From the NCBI GenBank assembly GCA_030604135.1, contig JAUVWL010000004.1:1-64000 (forward strand): DNA of 64,000 nucleotides, read 5' to 3'. The stretch comes from Burkholderiales bacterium (lineage in GTDB: Bacteria; Pseudomonadota; Gammaproteobacteria; Burkholderiales; Burkholderiaceae_C). Under the pieces are notes generated by a model. That model made no database searches and was not told where the DNA came from. It saw only the letters and a list, made by a program, of their open reading frames with translations. Each line of letters opens with the position of its first letter. Positions within the stretch are counted from its first letter, which is position 1. A program made the position numbers and the translations under genes. Positions 33,046-43,457 of the stretch are shown here, piece after piece.

Positions 33046-34191
33046 TCAGCCCACCATGTCCAGCGCCAGTTCCAGGCCGGAAATGAAGGCGTCCTCGACC
33101 CGGTGACCCAGGCACCAGTCGCCGCACAGGCCCAGCCCCAGATCCCGGTCGAACAGGTGGCTGCGGCCCAGGGGTGTCTGCGTCTGGGCAAAGCGCCATC
33201 GGTGGGCCACGGCGTGGGTCGGCATGGCGCGGATGCCGGTGATCTCGGCGAACCCACGCAACAGTTTGCCCTTGACGCGCTCCGGGTCGTCTTCCAGGTG
33301 CTTGGCCGACCAGTCGGGCGCGGCCTGGACGGTCCAGCGTTCGAGCCTCTCGCGCCCTGGCTTGCTGCCCTCGCGCGCCAGCCAGCTGATGCGGTGGTGG
33401 GTGCTGCGGGCTGCGTTCCACTGCGGCCCCAGGTGGCTCAGGCCAGGCTGCATGGCGTTCGGAAAGGCCACCATCAAGGTCCAGCAAGGTGCCACATGCA
33501 CACCGGTCAGCGCCTGGCGCAGCTGTGGCGCCAGGCCGGAGGACAGCAACAGGTCGTGGGCCTGCGGGTGCGGCATGGCCAGCACGACCCGGTCGAAACC
33601 ACCCACCACCTGCAATCCGCCGTCGCTGCCCTCCATCCTCAGCTGCCACTGGGCCGGGTGCAATGCGTCGCGCTCGATCTGGACCACACGGGTTTCCAGC
33701 GCAGTGCGGGCCTTCAGGTTGCCGAAGCGTTCCGGTTGCAGCAGTGGTTGACCCCAGTGCGAGACCAGCGCGTTCATGCCGGGCTTGGCCACATAGTGGG
33801 GTTCGCGGGGGGGCGGTGCGCTGGCCAGCACATGGCCCAGCTCGTCCAGCACACGCACCGTGCTGACAGCCCACGGCCTCACCACGTCCTGCGCACCGAG
33901 CAGGACCTGGGCAAAACGCGGGTCGCGCACGGTGAAGTATTGGGCGCCATGGTCAAACCCACCGAACTCGGTGCGTCGGGTGGCCATGCGACCGCCCAGA
34001 CCCCGGCTTTTCTCGAACAGGTGCACGCTGTGCCCTGCCTGCAACAGGGTTCGGGCGCACACGACACCCGCCATCCCGCCGCCCACCACGGCCACCTGCA
34101 AGAAGGTATCCGCCGGCGCTCGATCGGTGTCGATTCCTGCCGAATTTGAGCTTTGGCGGGGGCGGACAGCGGCTTTGGGGCGTGAGGGCAT
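33046..34191 (-). CDS. FAD-dependent amine oxidase/renalase-like oxidoreductase
   Basis: VAVVGGGMAGVVCARTLLQAGHSVHLFEKSRGLGGRMATRR; C-terminal LGLCGDWCLGHRVEDAFISG. Confidence 0.88.
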   Translation of the reverse strand: MPSRPKAAVRPRQSSNSAGIDTDRAPADTFLQVAVVGGGMAGVVCARTLLQAGHSVHLFEKSRGLGGRMATRRTEFGGFDHGAQYFTVRDPRFAQVLLGAQDVVRPWAVSTVRVLDELGHVLASAPPPREPHYVAKPGMNALVSHWGQPLLQPERFGNLKARTALETRVVQIERDALHPAQWQLRMEGSDGGLQVVGGFDRVVLAMPHPQAHDLLLSSGLAPQLRQALTGVHVAPCWTLMVAFPNAMQPGLSHLGPQWNAARSTHHRISWLAREGSKPGRERLERWTVQAAPDWSAKHLEDDPERVKGKLLRGFAEITGIRAMPTHAVAHRWRFAQTQTPLGRSHLFDRDLGLGLCGDWCLGHRVEDAFISGLELALDMVG

Positions 34192-34257
34192 GGTGTTCGA
34201 CCGATGGTGTGTTGTGTTGACTGTAGCAGCGCGGCAGGGCCGTGGCTCGTGCACGGG

Positions 34258-35205
34258 TCACACCTGATGGTGTTGCAGCAACAAGGCCTGTTGTGTGTGG
34301 GGGTGTTGCAGCCGATCGAGCCACCAGGCCAGTGCCCGTCTCTGCTCCAGGGGGCCGCGGGGCTGGCGCCAGGCGTAACAAAGATGGATGTCCCGGGTGG
34401 GGCCCTGCACGGCCTTGACCACCAGCCTGCCGGCGTCGATGAAGGGCTGGGCCAGCGGCTGGGGCAGGAAGCCGGCGCCCAACCCGCGCAGCTGGGCCTC
34501 CAGCTTGTGCTGCATGGTGGGTACGGTCAGAACGTCCTGGCCGGGAGCGATGTTGTGCGAACGACCTTGACCGCGCTGGGTGCTGTCGGCCACCGCCACC
34601 GCCCGATGAACAAAGCGCTCCTCGTCGGTCAGCGCGTGCGCGACGCTGGCCAGCGGGTGGTGCGGTGCCACCGCAAACACGAAAGACAGGGTGCCCAGCG
34701 AGGCCACACGGATGTCACCCTGGCCGATTTCGCCGGAAACGCCCAGTGCCAGGTCGGCTTGCCCGCTCAGCAAAGCTTCGCTGGTGCCCGAGAGGGTCTC
34801 GGCCCGCAGCCGCAGCCGGGTCGGACCGCCTTCGGCGTAGAAGGCCTCGCACATCTCGAACAGTGTGCTGCGCGCAATGATGGCATCGATGGCCACGGTG
34901 AACTCCGGCTCCCAGCCGGTGGCCACCCGTTTGACGCGCTGCGCGACGGCGTCGAGTTCGTCCAGCAGGTACTGGCCCGACCGAAGCAGCTCGGCTCCGG
35001 CCGGTGTGAGTCGTGCCCGCCGTGCGCTGCGGTCGAACAGCAGCACGTCCAGGGCGTCTTCGATCTGGCGCACCCGGTAGGTTAGGGCGCTGGGCACCAT
35101 GCCCAGCTCGCGCGCCGCGGCCGCCATGCTGCCCAGACGCGAGACAGCCTCCAGCAGCCCGAGGTTGTCGGCCGAAAGCACGGCGCGGGGCGAGGGGGAG
35201 GGCAT
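34258..35205 (-). CDS. LysR-family transcriptional regulator
   Basis: NLGLLEAVSRLGSMAAAARELGMVPSALTYRVRQIEDALDVLLFDRSARRARLTPAGAELL. Confidence 0.94.
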   Translation of the reverse strand: MPSPSPRAVLSADNLGLLEAVSRLGSMAAAARELGMVPSALTYRVRQIEDALDVLLFDRSARRARLTPAGAELLRSGQYLLDELDAVAQRVKRVATGWEPEFTVAIDAIIARSTLFEMCEAFYAEGGPTRLRLRAETLSGTSEALLSGQADLALGVSGEIGQGDIRVASLGTLSFVFAVAPHHPLASVAHALTDEERFVHRAVAVADSTQRGQGRSHNIAPGQDVLTVPTMQHKLEAQLRGLGAGFLPQPLAQPFIDAGRLVVKAVQGPTRDIHLCYAWRQPRGPLEQRRALAWWLDRLQHPHTQQALLLQHHQV

Positions 35206-35221
35206 GGCGGTTGCTTGTTTT

Positions 35222-35233
35222 ATTCAATTGAAT
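35222..35233. promoter_or_regulatory. Palindrome in the LysR/pirin intergenic region
   Basis: ATTCAATTGAAT perfect 12-bp palindrome just upstream of lysR, within the divergent promoter region. Confidence 0.45.
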
Positions 35234-35354
35234 CGAACGATAGCATCAAATTCGTGCGAACAGGACTGGGGTTGGCCGCTTCACAATGGGTTCATGCCCG
35301 CTTGATCGCTGCCCATTCCGGCGCCGACACCGTGGCCAGACAGGAGACTTTCTC

Positions 35355-36056
35355 ATGATGCAGATCCGCCGTTCCGAGGCCCGGGGCCGTGCCGACCACG
35401 GCTGGCTCAAAAGCCACCATTCGTTTTCCTTTGCCGACTACCACGACCCGGCGTGGATGGGCTGGGGCAACCTGCGCGTGATCAACGAGGACCGGATCGC
35501 GCCCGGCACTGGCTTCGGCACCCATGGCCACCGCGACATGGAAATCATCAGCTACGTGCTCGAGGGCAACCTGGCCCACCGCGACAGCATGGGCAACGTG
35601 CAGGGCATCGAACCGGGCGAGGTGCAGCGCATGAGTGCCGGCACAGGTGTGCGGCACAGCGAGTTCAACCACGACCCGAACGGCCAGACCCATTTCCTGC
35701 AGATCTGGATCGAGCCAGACCGGCTCGGCGTCGAGCCTGGCTATGAACAGAAGCGTTTCGACGATGCCGAAAAGCGCGGAAAGCTGCGCCTGGTGGCCGC
35801 GCCGGGAGGTGCATCGGGGGCGGTGTCCATGCACGCCGACGCACGCATGTATGCGGGCCTGTTCGACGGCGAAGAGCGCGCCGCGCTGGCACTGGACCCG
35901 AGCCGCAAGGCCTACGTCCATCTGGTCCGGGGCGAGCTGAGCGTCAATGGCGAACGGCTGCGCGCCGGCGATGCCCTGGCCCTGAGCAACGAGGCGGCGG
36001 TTGTCCTGTCGGACGGGACGGACGCCGAGGTGCTGCTGTTCGACCTGCAGGCCTGA
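35355..36056 (+). CDS. Pirin-family protein
   Basis: RGRADHGWLKSHHSFSFADYHDPAWMGWGNLRVINEDRIAPGTGFGTHGHRDMEIISYVLEG. Confidence 0.96.
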   Translation: MMQIRRSEARGRADHGWLKSHHSFSFADYHDPAWMGWGNLRVINEDRIAPGTGFGTHGHRDMEIISYVLEGNLAHRDSMGNVQGIEPGEVQRMSAGTGVRHSEFNHDPNGQTHFLQIWIEPDRLGVEPGYEQKRFDDAEKRGKLRLVAAPGGASGAVSMHADARMYAGLFDGEERAALALDPSRKAYVHLVRGELSVNGERLRAGDALALSNEAAVVLSDGTDAEVLLFDLQA

Positions 36057-36124
36057 TTTCCCCAGGTACCATCCCATCCGCGCCGGTGCCGATACCGGCG
36101 CCACCCCACACAGGAGCACATTCC

Positions 36125-36679
36125 ATGGCAGACATCGTGGTTGTTTACCACTCGGGTTACGGACACACACAGCGCATGGCCCAGGCCGTGGCCGACGGGG
36201 CCAGCGCCGAGCTGCTGGCCATTGACGCCGACGGCAACCTGCCCGCAGGCGGCTGGGAACAACTCGCCGCCGCGGACGCGATCATCTTCGGCTCGCCCAC
36301 CTACATGGGCAGCGTGAGCTGGCAGTTCAAGAAGTTCGCCGACGCCTCCAGCAAAGCCTGGTTTGCCCAGGACTGGAAAGACAAGATCGCGGCCGGTTTC
36401 ACCAACAGCGCAGGCATGAACGGGGACAAGCTCGCCACGCTGCAGACCCTGTTCACCTTGGCCATGCAGCACGGCATGATCTGGGTCAGCCAGGGTCTGA
36501 TGCCCAGCAACACCAAGGCGGCCCAGCGCAACGACGTGAACTACCTTGTGTCCTACAGCGGCGCCATCGCGCAGAGCCCCTCGGATGCGGGTGCCCAGGA
36601 CATGCTGCCGGGTGATCTGGAGACCGCGCGCCTGTTCGGTGCCCGCGTGGCCGAGGTTGCGCAGCGCTTCAAGGGCTGA
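36125..36679 (+). CDS. Flavodoxin-like NAD(P)H:quinone oxidoreductase (WrbA-like)
   Basis: IVVVYHSGYGHTQRMAQAVADGA, IIFGSPTYMGSVSWQFKKFAD, WKDKIAAGFTNS. Confidence 0.92.
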   Translation: MADIVVVYHSGYGHTQRMAQAVADGASAELLAIDADGNLPAGGWEQLAAADAIIFGSPTYMGSVSWQFKKFADASSKAWFAQDWKDKIAAGFTNSAGMNGDKLATLQTLFTLAMQHGMIWVSQGLMPSNTKAAQRNDVNYLVSYSGAIAQSPSDAGAQDMLPGDLETARLFGARVAEVAQRFKG

Positions 36680-36712
36680 CGTCGGGGTGCCATGGCGCGC
36701 TACCATCGCGCC

Positions 36713-37426
36713 ATGGTCATCATCAACATCCTTCCCTGGGCCGACTGGCTGGCTCTGGTGGCCTTTTTTGGCCTGTGGGTCGGCTACGCCTGGTTTGCCC
36801 GGGTCTGGGGCCGCCGCCAGGGTTCGCTGCTGGTCACCACCAACCGCTACCGGGCCTACTGGATGCGCCAGGCCGCCATGCGCGACCCGCGCATGCTGGA
36901 TGGCCTGATCACGCAGACGCTGTCGAACACCCCCACCTTCTTCTCCTCGACCTCGATCCTGGTCATCGGTGCACTGTTCGCACTGCTGGGCACCACCGAA
37001 AAGGCCACCGAACTGATGAGCGAAATACCGTTTGCCCAGACGGTGCCGCTGGTGGTGTTCGAGTTCAAGATACTGGTGCTGGTGGGCATTTTTGTCTACG
37101 CCTTCTTCCGGTTTTCCTGGTGCATGCGCCAGTACACCTTCGTGGCCCTGGTGATCGGGGCCATGCCACCACCCGAGGATTTCGCGTCCGGCAAGTTCGA
37201 CCGCAAGCAATACGCTGATCGCGCCGCGGCCATGGTTGGCGCGGCCGCGGAGACCTTCAACGATGGCCTGCGGGCGTACTATTTCTCGTTTGCCGCCATG
37301 GCCTGGTTCATCTCGCCGCTGGCGATGGTGCTGGCCACCGGGTTGGTGGTGTTGATCCTCTACAGCCGCGAGTTCCGGTCCGAGGTGTTGCACATCCTGC
37401 GCGAAGACGGCAGCGCCGACAAGTGA
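36713..37426 (+). CDS. DUF599-like membrane protein
   Basis: WADWLALVAFFGLWVGYAWFA, RDPRMLDGLITQTLSNTPTFFSSTSILVIGALFALLG; multiple TM; start may be 36692. Confidence 0.8.
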   Translation: MVIINILPWADWLALVAFFGLWVGYAWFARVWGRRQGSLLVTTNRYRAYWMRQAAMRDPRMLDGLITQTLSNTPTFFSSTSILVIGALFALLGTTEKATELMSEIPFAQTVPLVVFEFKILVLVGIFVYAFFRFSWCMRQYTFVALVIGAMPPPEDFASGKFDRKQYADRAAAMVGAAAETFNDGLRAYYFSFAAMAWFISPLAMVLATGLVVLILYSREFRSEVLHILREDGSADK

Positions 37427-37465
37427 GGCGGACCGGGTGCAGGGCGCGTCCGTAAAATCGGGCGG

Positions 37466-40400
37466 ATGTTCGTACACCTGCGCCTGCACACCGAGTTCTC
37501 CGTCGTCGACGGAACCTGCCGAATTGATGAGGTCGTGTCCGCCGCGGCAGCCGATGACCAGCCGGCACTGGCCATTACCGACCTGGGCAACCTGTTCGGT
37601 GCCGTCAAGTTCTACAAGGAGGCGCGCGGAGCGGGGGTCAAACCCTTGCTGGGGGCGGAAATCTTTCTGCAAGGTTTCGGCGAAGCAGCGGCTGGCGGTC
37701 CCCCCGGACAGGCCCAGGCCATGCCCCGGGTGTTGCTGCTGGTGCAGGACCGCCAGGGTTACCTCAACCTGTGCGAGCTGCTGGCGCGCGCCTGGACCCG
37801 CAACGAAGGCCGTGCGCAGGCCGTGGTGCGGCGCGAGTGGCTGGAGGAACTCAACGGAGGTCTGATCCTGCTCTCGGGTGCCCAGGCCGGTCCGGTGGGG
37901 CAGGTCCTGCTGCAAGGGGACGAGGCCCGCGCCAGCGACGTGGCCCTGCAACTGGCCAGCCTGTTCACGCACCGTTTCTACATCGAGCTGCAGCGTGCCG
38001 GCCGCGCCGACGACGAGCGCCATGTGGTGGCCGCCGTGCAGCTGGCGGCTCGACTTCGCCTGCCGGTGGTGGCCACTCACCCGGTTCAGTTCCTCACCCC
38101 CGATGCCTACGAGGCCCACGAGGCCCGCGTCTGCATTGCCGAGGGCGAGATCCTGGGCAACTCGCGCCGGGTGCGCCGCTTCACCCGCGAGCAGTATTTC
38201 AAGAGCACGGCCGAGATGCAGGCCCTGTTCGCCGACCTGCCCAGTGCCCTGTCCAACGCGGTCGAAATCGCCCGCCGCTGCAACCTCAGCCTGACCCTGG
38301 GCAAGCCGCAGCTGCCGGACTTCCCGACGCCGCTGGTCGATGGCGTGCCCATGCCCATGGAGGACTTCTTCCGCCAGTCGTCCTACGAGGGGCTGGAGGC
38401 CAGGCTGCAGCACCTGTACCCCGACCCGGTACGGCGCGACGCCGAGCGGCCGCGCTACGTGGAGCGCCTGGAGTTCGAGATCAACACCATCCTCAAGATG
38501 GGCTTCCCGGGCTACTTCCTGATCGTGGGCGACTTCATCAAGTGGGCCAAGGACAACGGCTGTCCGGTCGGCCCAGGCCGCGGCTCCGGCGCCGGTTCGC
38601 TGGTGGCCTATGCACTGCTGATCACCGATCTGGACCCGCTGCAGTACAACCTGCTGTTCGAGCGCTTCCTGAACCCGGAGCGGGTGTCCATGCCCGACTT
38701 CGACATCGATTTCTGCCAGGCCAATCGCGACCGTGTCATCGACTACGTCAAGGAACGCTACGGCAAGGACGCGGTGAGCCAGATCGCCACCTTCGGCACC
38801 ATGGCAGCGCGCGCGGCCATCCGGGACGTCGGGCGTGTGCTCGACATGTCCTACGGCTTCTGCGACGGCATCTCCAAGCTCATCCCCAACAAGCCGGGCA
38901 TGAGCGTCACCTTGCAGTACCCGCCCGACCCCAAGAAGGAAGGCGACAAGAACAACTACGCCATCGAGATGGAGCCGCAGCTGGCCGAGCGCATCGAGAA
39001 GGAGGAGGACGTCCGCACCCTGATCGAGCTGGCGCAGAAGCTGGAGGGCATGACCCGCAACATCGGCATGCATGCCGGTGGCGTGCTGATCGCGCCCGGC
39101 AAGCTGACCGACTTCTGCCCGCTCTACATGCAGCCGGGCAGCGGCTCGGCGGTCAGCCAGTACGACAAGGACGACGTCGAGGCCATCGGCCTGGTGAAGT
39201 TCGACTTCCTGGGCCTGGCCACGCTGACCATCCTGGAGATCGCTCGCGAGCTGATCATGAAGCGGCACAAAGGCCAGGAGAATTTCCGCTTCGAAGACGT
39301 GCCGCTGGACGACCCCAAGGTCTATGCGCTGTTCTCGCGCGGACAGACCGAGGCCGTGTTCCAGTTTGAAAGCCGCGGCATGCAGGGCATGCTGCGCGAT
39401 GCCAAACCCACGCGCCTGGAAGACCTGATCGCCCTGAACGCGCTCTACCGCCCCGGTCCGATGGACCTGATCCCCAGCTTTGTGGCCCGCAAGCACGGAC
39501 GCGAAGAGGTCATCTACCCGCACCCGGCGGTGGCCGACATGCTCAGCGAGACCTACGGCATCATGGTCTACCAGGAGCAGGTCATGCAGACGGCGCAGAT
39601 CCTGGGCGGCTATTCGCTTGGTGGCGCCGACCTGTTGCGCCGGGCCATGGGCAAGAAGAAGGCCGAGGAAATGGCCGAGCACCGGGAGAAGTTCCGGGCC
39701 GGTGCGCTCAAGACCCACGGCATTCCACAAGACAAGGCCGACGAAGTCTTCGACCTGATGGAGAAGTTTGCCGGCTACGGCTTCAACAAGTCCCACGCGG
39801 CCGCCTACTCCCTGCTGGCCTACCACACGGCCTGGCTCAAGGTTCATTACACGGCCGAGTTTTTCTGCGGCAACATGACCGTGGAAATGGACAACACCGA
39901 CAAGCTCAAGGTGTTGGTCGAGGATGCGCGCAAGATGGGGGTGGACTTCGAGCCACCCGACGTCAACCGTGGCTTCTACCGTTTCGAGCCGGTCAACGAC
40001 AGACTCATCCGCTATGGCCTGGGCGCCGTCAAGGGCACCGGTGAACTGGCCATCGAGGCGATCGTGGCGGCGCGCGAAGGACGTGGTGAAGGGCCGAACG
40101 GGCACGAAGGCGGCCCGTTCACCAGTCTGTTCAACTTCTGCCTGCGGGTGGACCGCCAGCGCATCAATAAGCGCACCGTCGAGGCCCTGATCAAGGCCGG
40201 GGCCTTCGACAGCCTGCACCTGAACCGCGCCGAACTGCTGGCTTCGGTCGATCTGGCCTTCGACTACGCGGCCACCACCCAGGCCAATGCCCACCAGGGT
40301 GGGCTGTTCGACCTCATGGGCGACGACAGCCACGGCTCCAGCGCTCAGGAGCCCGAACTGGTGGCCACCACGCCGTGGGGCGTCAAAGAGCGCCTGACGC

Positions 40401-41032
40401 AGGAAAAGACCGCCATTGGTTTCTATTTCTCCGGTCACCTGTTCGACGAGGTGCGCCCGGAAGTGCGGCGTTTCGCTCGCACCCAGCTGGCCGACGTGAC
40501 CGAGAGCCGTGACCCGATGGTGCTGGCCGGCATCGTGTCCGACATGCGGGTCATCAACGGCCAGCGCGGCCGCATTGCGTTCTTCAAGCTGGACGACGGT
40601 TCGGCCATTCTGGAAATCAGCGCCGACGAAGGCATGCTCCTGAAGTACCGCCACCTGCTCAAGGACGACGAGCTGCTGATCGTGCAGGCCACCGCCCAGC
40701 CCGACCGCTTCTCCGGTGGGCTGCGCATCAAGGTGCAGCAGATGTGGGACCTGGCCGCTGCGCGCTGCCGCTTCGGCAAGTACCTGCGGGTGGCGGTCAA
40801 TGGCCACCCGCCGCCGGTGTCACAGCTGGTGGGTGAGTTCCCGCCGCAGCGCGAATTGACCGAGCAGGGTGAACTGGTGCGGGGTCTGCCGGTGCGGCTG
40901 GCCTTGCTGCGCGAAGGTGCCCGCTGCGAGTTGCAGCTGGATGACCGGGCGCTGTTCTACCCGACCGATGCGGCATTGGCCAGCTGGATGGCCCAGGCCC
41001 ATGGCCAGCGGGCCGAAATCGTGTTTGATTGA
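37466..41032 (+). CDS. dnaE: DNA polymerase III subunit alpha
   Basis: FVHLRLHTEFSVVDG, GPGRGSGAGSLVAYALLITDLDPLQYNLLFERFLNPERVSMPDFDIDFCQANRDRVI, YGIMVYQEQVMQ, FNKSHAAAYSLLAYHTAWLKVHY. Confidence 0.99.
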   Translation: MFVHLRLHTEFSVVDGTCRIDEVVSAAAADDQPALAITDLGNLFGAVKFYKEARGAGVKPLLGAEIFLQGFGEAAAGGPPGQAQAMPRVLLLVQDRQGYLNLCELLARAWTRNEGRAQAVVRREWLEELNGGLILLSGAQAGPVGQVLLQGDEARASDVALQLASLFTHRFYIELQRAGRADDERHVVAAVQLAARLRLPVVATHPVQFLTPDAYEAHEARVCIAEGEILGNSRRVRRFTREQYFKSTAEMQALFADLPSALSNAVEIARRCNLSLTLGKPQLPDFPTPLVDGVPMPMEDFFRQSSYEGLEARLQHLYPDPVRRDAERPRYVERLEFEINTILKMGFPGYFLIVGDFIKWAKDNGCPVGPGRGSGAGSLVAYALLITDLDPLQYNLLFERFLNPERVSMPDFDIDFCQANRDRVIDYVKERYGKDAVSQIATFGTMAARAAIRDVGRVLDMSYGFCDGISKLIPNKPGMSVTLQYPPDPKKEGDKNNYAIEMEPQLAERIEKEEDVRTLIELAQKLEGMTRNIGMHAGGVLIAPGKLTDFCPLYMQPGSGSAVSQYDKDDVEAIGLVKFDFLGLATLTILEIARELIMKRHKGQENFRFEDVPLDDPKVYALFSRGQTEAVFQFESRGMQGMLRDAKPTRLEDLIALNALYRPGPMDLIPSFVARKHGREEVIYPHPAVADMLSETYGIMVYQEQVMQTAQILGGYSLGGADLLRRAMGKKKAEEMAEHREKFRAGALKTHGIPQDKADEVFDLMEKFAGYGFNKSHAAAYSLLAYHTAWLKVHYTAEFFCGNMTVEMDNTDKLKVLVEDARKMGVDFEPPDVNRGFYRFEPVNDRLIRYGLGAVKGTGELAIEAIVAAREGRGEGPNGHEGGPFTSLFNFCLRVDRQRINKRTVEALIKAGAFDSLHLNRAELLASVDLAFDYAATTQANAHQGGLFDLMGDDSHGSSAQEPELVATTPWGVKERLTQEKTAIGFYFSGHLFDEVRPEVRRFARTQLADVTESRDPMVLAGIVSDMRVINGQRGRIAFFKLDDGSAILEISADEGMLLKYRHLLKDDELLIVQATAQPDRFSGGLRIKVQQMWDLAAARCRFGKYLRVAVNGHPPPVSQLVGEFPPQRELTEQGELVRGLPVRLALLREGARCELQLDDRALFYPTDAALASWMAQAHGQRAEIVFD

Positions 41033-41039
41033 CCTGCCA

Positions 41040-41113
41040 ACCCAAGGTGTGGCACCGAATGGTGTGCGTACCTTGGTATTCTTCTGGCGCAGAGCAACGA
41101 ATGCACCTTGGGT
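41040..41113. repeat. Inverted repeat ACCCAAGGTG / CACCTTGGGT in the hybrid-kinase leader
   Basis: Perfect 10-bp arms at 41040-41049 and 41104-41113 with a third TACCTTGGTA palindrome between them. Confidence 0.5.
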
Positions 41114-41186
41114 GCGAACCTCGTCACACCGGGACTGCTTGTCTGACTCAAGTGGCGCCGGATATCGCCGATGATTACGTTCAACC

Positions 41187-43415
41187 ATGAAACTGCAACA
41201 CCGCGCCTGGGTGCTGGTGCTGATGATCGTTGGCTGCGCGGCCCTCGGTGCCATGTTTGGCGCGCGCTACATCGTCAGCGATTCTTTCCGTCAGCTGGAG
41301 GCCGAGCAGGTCGACCGGGAGGGTGAGCGCGCCCGCCGCCTGCTGGCCCAGCAACTCGCGGCCCTGCAGGCCACCACCCAGGACTACGCCTGGTGGTCCG
41401 ACATGGTGGGTTTCGTCCAGGGGCGGCTGCCGGCTTTTGCCGATGACAACTTCGCCGCAGACAGCCTGGGTTCGCTGCGCATTTCCGATGTGCTGGTGCT
41501 GGACCGCTTTGCCCGGGTGGTCACGGCCCTGGGGCGGGACGGTGACACCATGCTGCCCTTGTCAGCCGAGCGCACCGACCCGCTGATGGCGATCGGTCGC
41601 GCGCTGCTGGCCGAGGGGGCGGCCCGCGGCACCCTGAACACCTACCTTGTCCACAAGCAGCAGCTGTGGCTGGTGGCCGCCGCTTCCATTCACGATCCGG
41701 GCCTGGAGCCGGCCAGCGCGGAGGGTGTGCTGATCATGGCGCGCCGGTTCGATGCCTCGGAACTGGAGGGTTTTGCCGACCTGCTGATGATGCCGGTGTC
41801 CATTTCCCTGGAGTTGCCCGCGGCCACGCTGGCAGACAACCACCCGTCGGTGAGCAACCAGGGCCTGCTGCAGATCCACGCGGTCATCCGCGATCACCAG
41901 GCGCAGCCGGTGGTCCAACTGCTGCTCACCCCCGATCGGCGCCTGGCGCAAGCGGCCAACACCCTGGCCTGGACCGGCATGGCGCTGGCCGTTTTGGCTG
42001 GTCTGCTGGCCGCCGTGGTGCTGGTGCCCCTGCTCGATCACCTGCTGCTCAGGCGGCTGCAGGCCTTGCACACCGACGTGCAGCAGCTGACGCGGGAAGG
42101 GCCCTTGGCCCGGGCGGCCATCCCGGTGCGCGGCACAGACGAGATCGGCCAGCTGGCCCAGGCGGTCAACAGCCTGGTCGAGCGGGTCAGGCAGGACCAC
42201 GAGGCTCAACAGGCCGCCTTCGAGCGCCAGGAGGCGCTGCAGACCCAACTGGCCCAGAGCCAGAAAACCGAGGCATTGGGTCGGTTGACCGGGGGCATCG
42301 CCCACGACTTCAACAACTCGCTGGCCGCCATCACCGGCTGGGTGCGTCTGGCGGTCGAGGACCTGGACGACGGTCACCCCAGCCAGGAAGCCCTGCAGCA
42401 AGCCCAGAAAGCCATGCGCTACGCCGATGGGCTGATGCGGCAATTGCTGGCCTTCGGGCGCCAGGCCCCGCCCAAGCTGCGTCGCTTGCACTTGACCAGC
42501 CTGATCGAAGAGACCCGGCAACTGGTGGCGTCCGGCCTGACCCGCAACAGCGAACTCGTGGTCGACTACCGGGTCGATGACGACGAGGTCGATGCCGACC
42601 CGACCCAGCTGCAGCAGGTGATGGTGAACCTGTTGATCAACGCCGCCGATGCGATGCAGGGCAAAGGCCGCATCGACATTCAAGTGCATGCGCTCACCCT
42701 TCCAGCCGCAGCAAATGAGGTCCTGCCTGACGAGTTCGTGGTGCTGCCCGCAGGGGCTTATCTGGTGCTGAGCATCCGGGACCAGGGGCCCGGCATTCCG
42801 GCCGAATTGCGCCAGCGCCTGTTCGAGCCCTTCTACACGACCAAGGTCAAGGGCAAGGGCACCGGGCTGGGCCTGTCGGTGGCCCAGGGTATCGTCGCGC
42901 GGCACCAGGGAGCCATCGGGGTGCTCAGTGAGCCGGGGCAGGGCGCGTGCTTCATGGTGGCCTTGCCGGTGTCCAGACGCGATCCGGCCATTCCGCGCAT
43001 CACCTCGCCGGGCGGTCTGGCCGGAGAGGGCCGCCGGATTCTGTTTGTTGACGATGACCAGCTGGTGCGGCACGCCTGGTGCGCGCTGCTCGAACGCAAG
43101 GGCTGGCAGGTGACGCGGGCCCGCGATGGCGAGGAGGCCTGGGCACAGTTCTCGCAGACCGGCAAACAGTGGGACGTGGTGCTGACCGACCAGTCCATGC
43201 CGCGCCTGGACGGCGTCGGCCTGGCCCGGCGCATCCGCGAAACCGCTTCCGCGCCACCGGTGGTGCTCATGAGCGGCCACGTCAACGAGGTGCCTTCGGA
43301 CGTGCTGCAGAACCTGTTTGCCGCCGTGCTGCACAAGCCGGTGGAGGCGCCCGAGCTGGAGCGGGTGCTGCAGTCGGTGCTGGCGCCGACGGCTTCACCC
43401 GACACAACCCGCTGA
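41187..43415 (+). CDS. Hybrid sensor histidine kinase/response regulator with CHASE4-like sensor
   Basis: [15 protein letters not shown] periplasmic region, [26 protein letters not shown] HisKA, HATPase motifs, [24 protein letters not shown] domain. Confidence 0.93.
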   Translation: MKLQHRAWVLVLMIVGCAALGAMFGARYIVSDSFRQLEAEQVDREGERARRLLAQQLAALQATTQDYAWWSDMVGFVQGRLPAFADDNFAADSLGSLRISDVLVLDRFARVVTALGRDGDTMLPLSAERTDPLMAIGRALLAEGAARGTLNTYLVHKQQLWLVAAASIHDPGLEPASAEGVLIMARRFDASELEGFADLLMMPVSISLELPAATLADNHPSVSNQGLLQIHAVIRDHQAQPVVQLLLTPDRRLAQAANTLAWTGMALAVLAGLLAAVVLVPLLDHLLLRRLQALHTDVQQLTREGPLARAAIPVRGTDEIGQLAQAVNSLVERVRQDHEAQQAAFERQEALQTQLAQSQKTEALGRLTGGIAHDFNNSLAAITGWVRLAVEDLDDGHPSQEALQQAQKAMRYADGLMRQLLAFGRQAPPKLRRLHLTSLIEETRQLVASGLTRNSELVVDYRVDDDEVDADPTQLQQVMVNLLINAADAMQGKGRIDIQVHALTLPAAANEVLPDEFVVLPAGAYLVLSIRDQGPGIPAELRQRLFEPFYTTKVKGKGTGLGLSVAQGIVARHQGAIGVLSEPGQGACFMVALPVSRRDPAIPRITSPGGLAGEGRRILFVDDDQLVRHAWCALLERKGWQVTRARDGEEAWAQFSQTGKQWDVVLTDQSMPRLDGVGLARRIRETASAPPVVLMSGHVNEVPSDVLQNLFAAVLHKPVEAPELERVLQSVLAPTASPDTTR

Positions 43416-43457
43416 TCGGCGCGGGGTGACCGCAGCTCGGTGAACCGCCGGCTAGGT

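Noticed and set aside
35912-40807. 1631-aa open frame antisense to dnaE and neighbours
   Set aside because: High-GC shadow ORF; it overlaps confident genes (dnaE, DUF599, flavodoxin, pirin) and its low-complexity translation matches no recognisable family.
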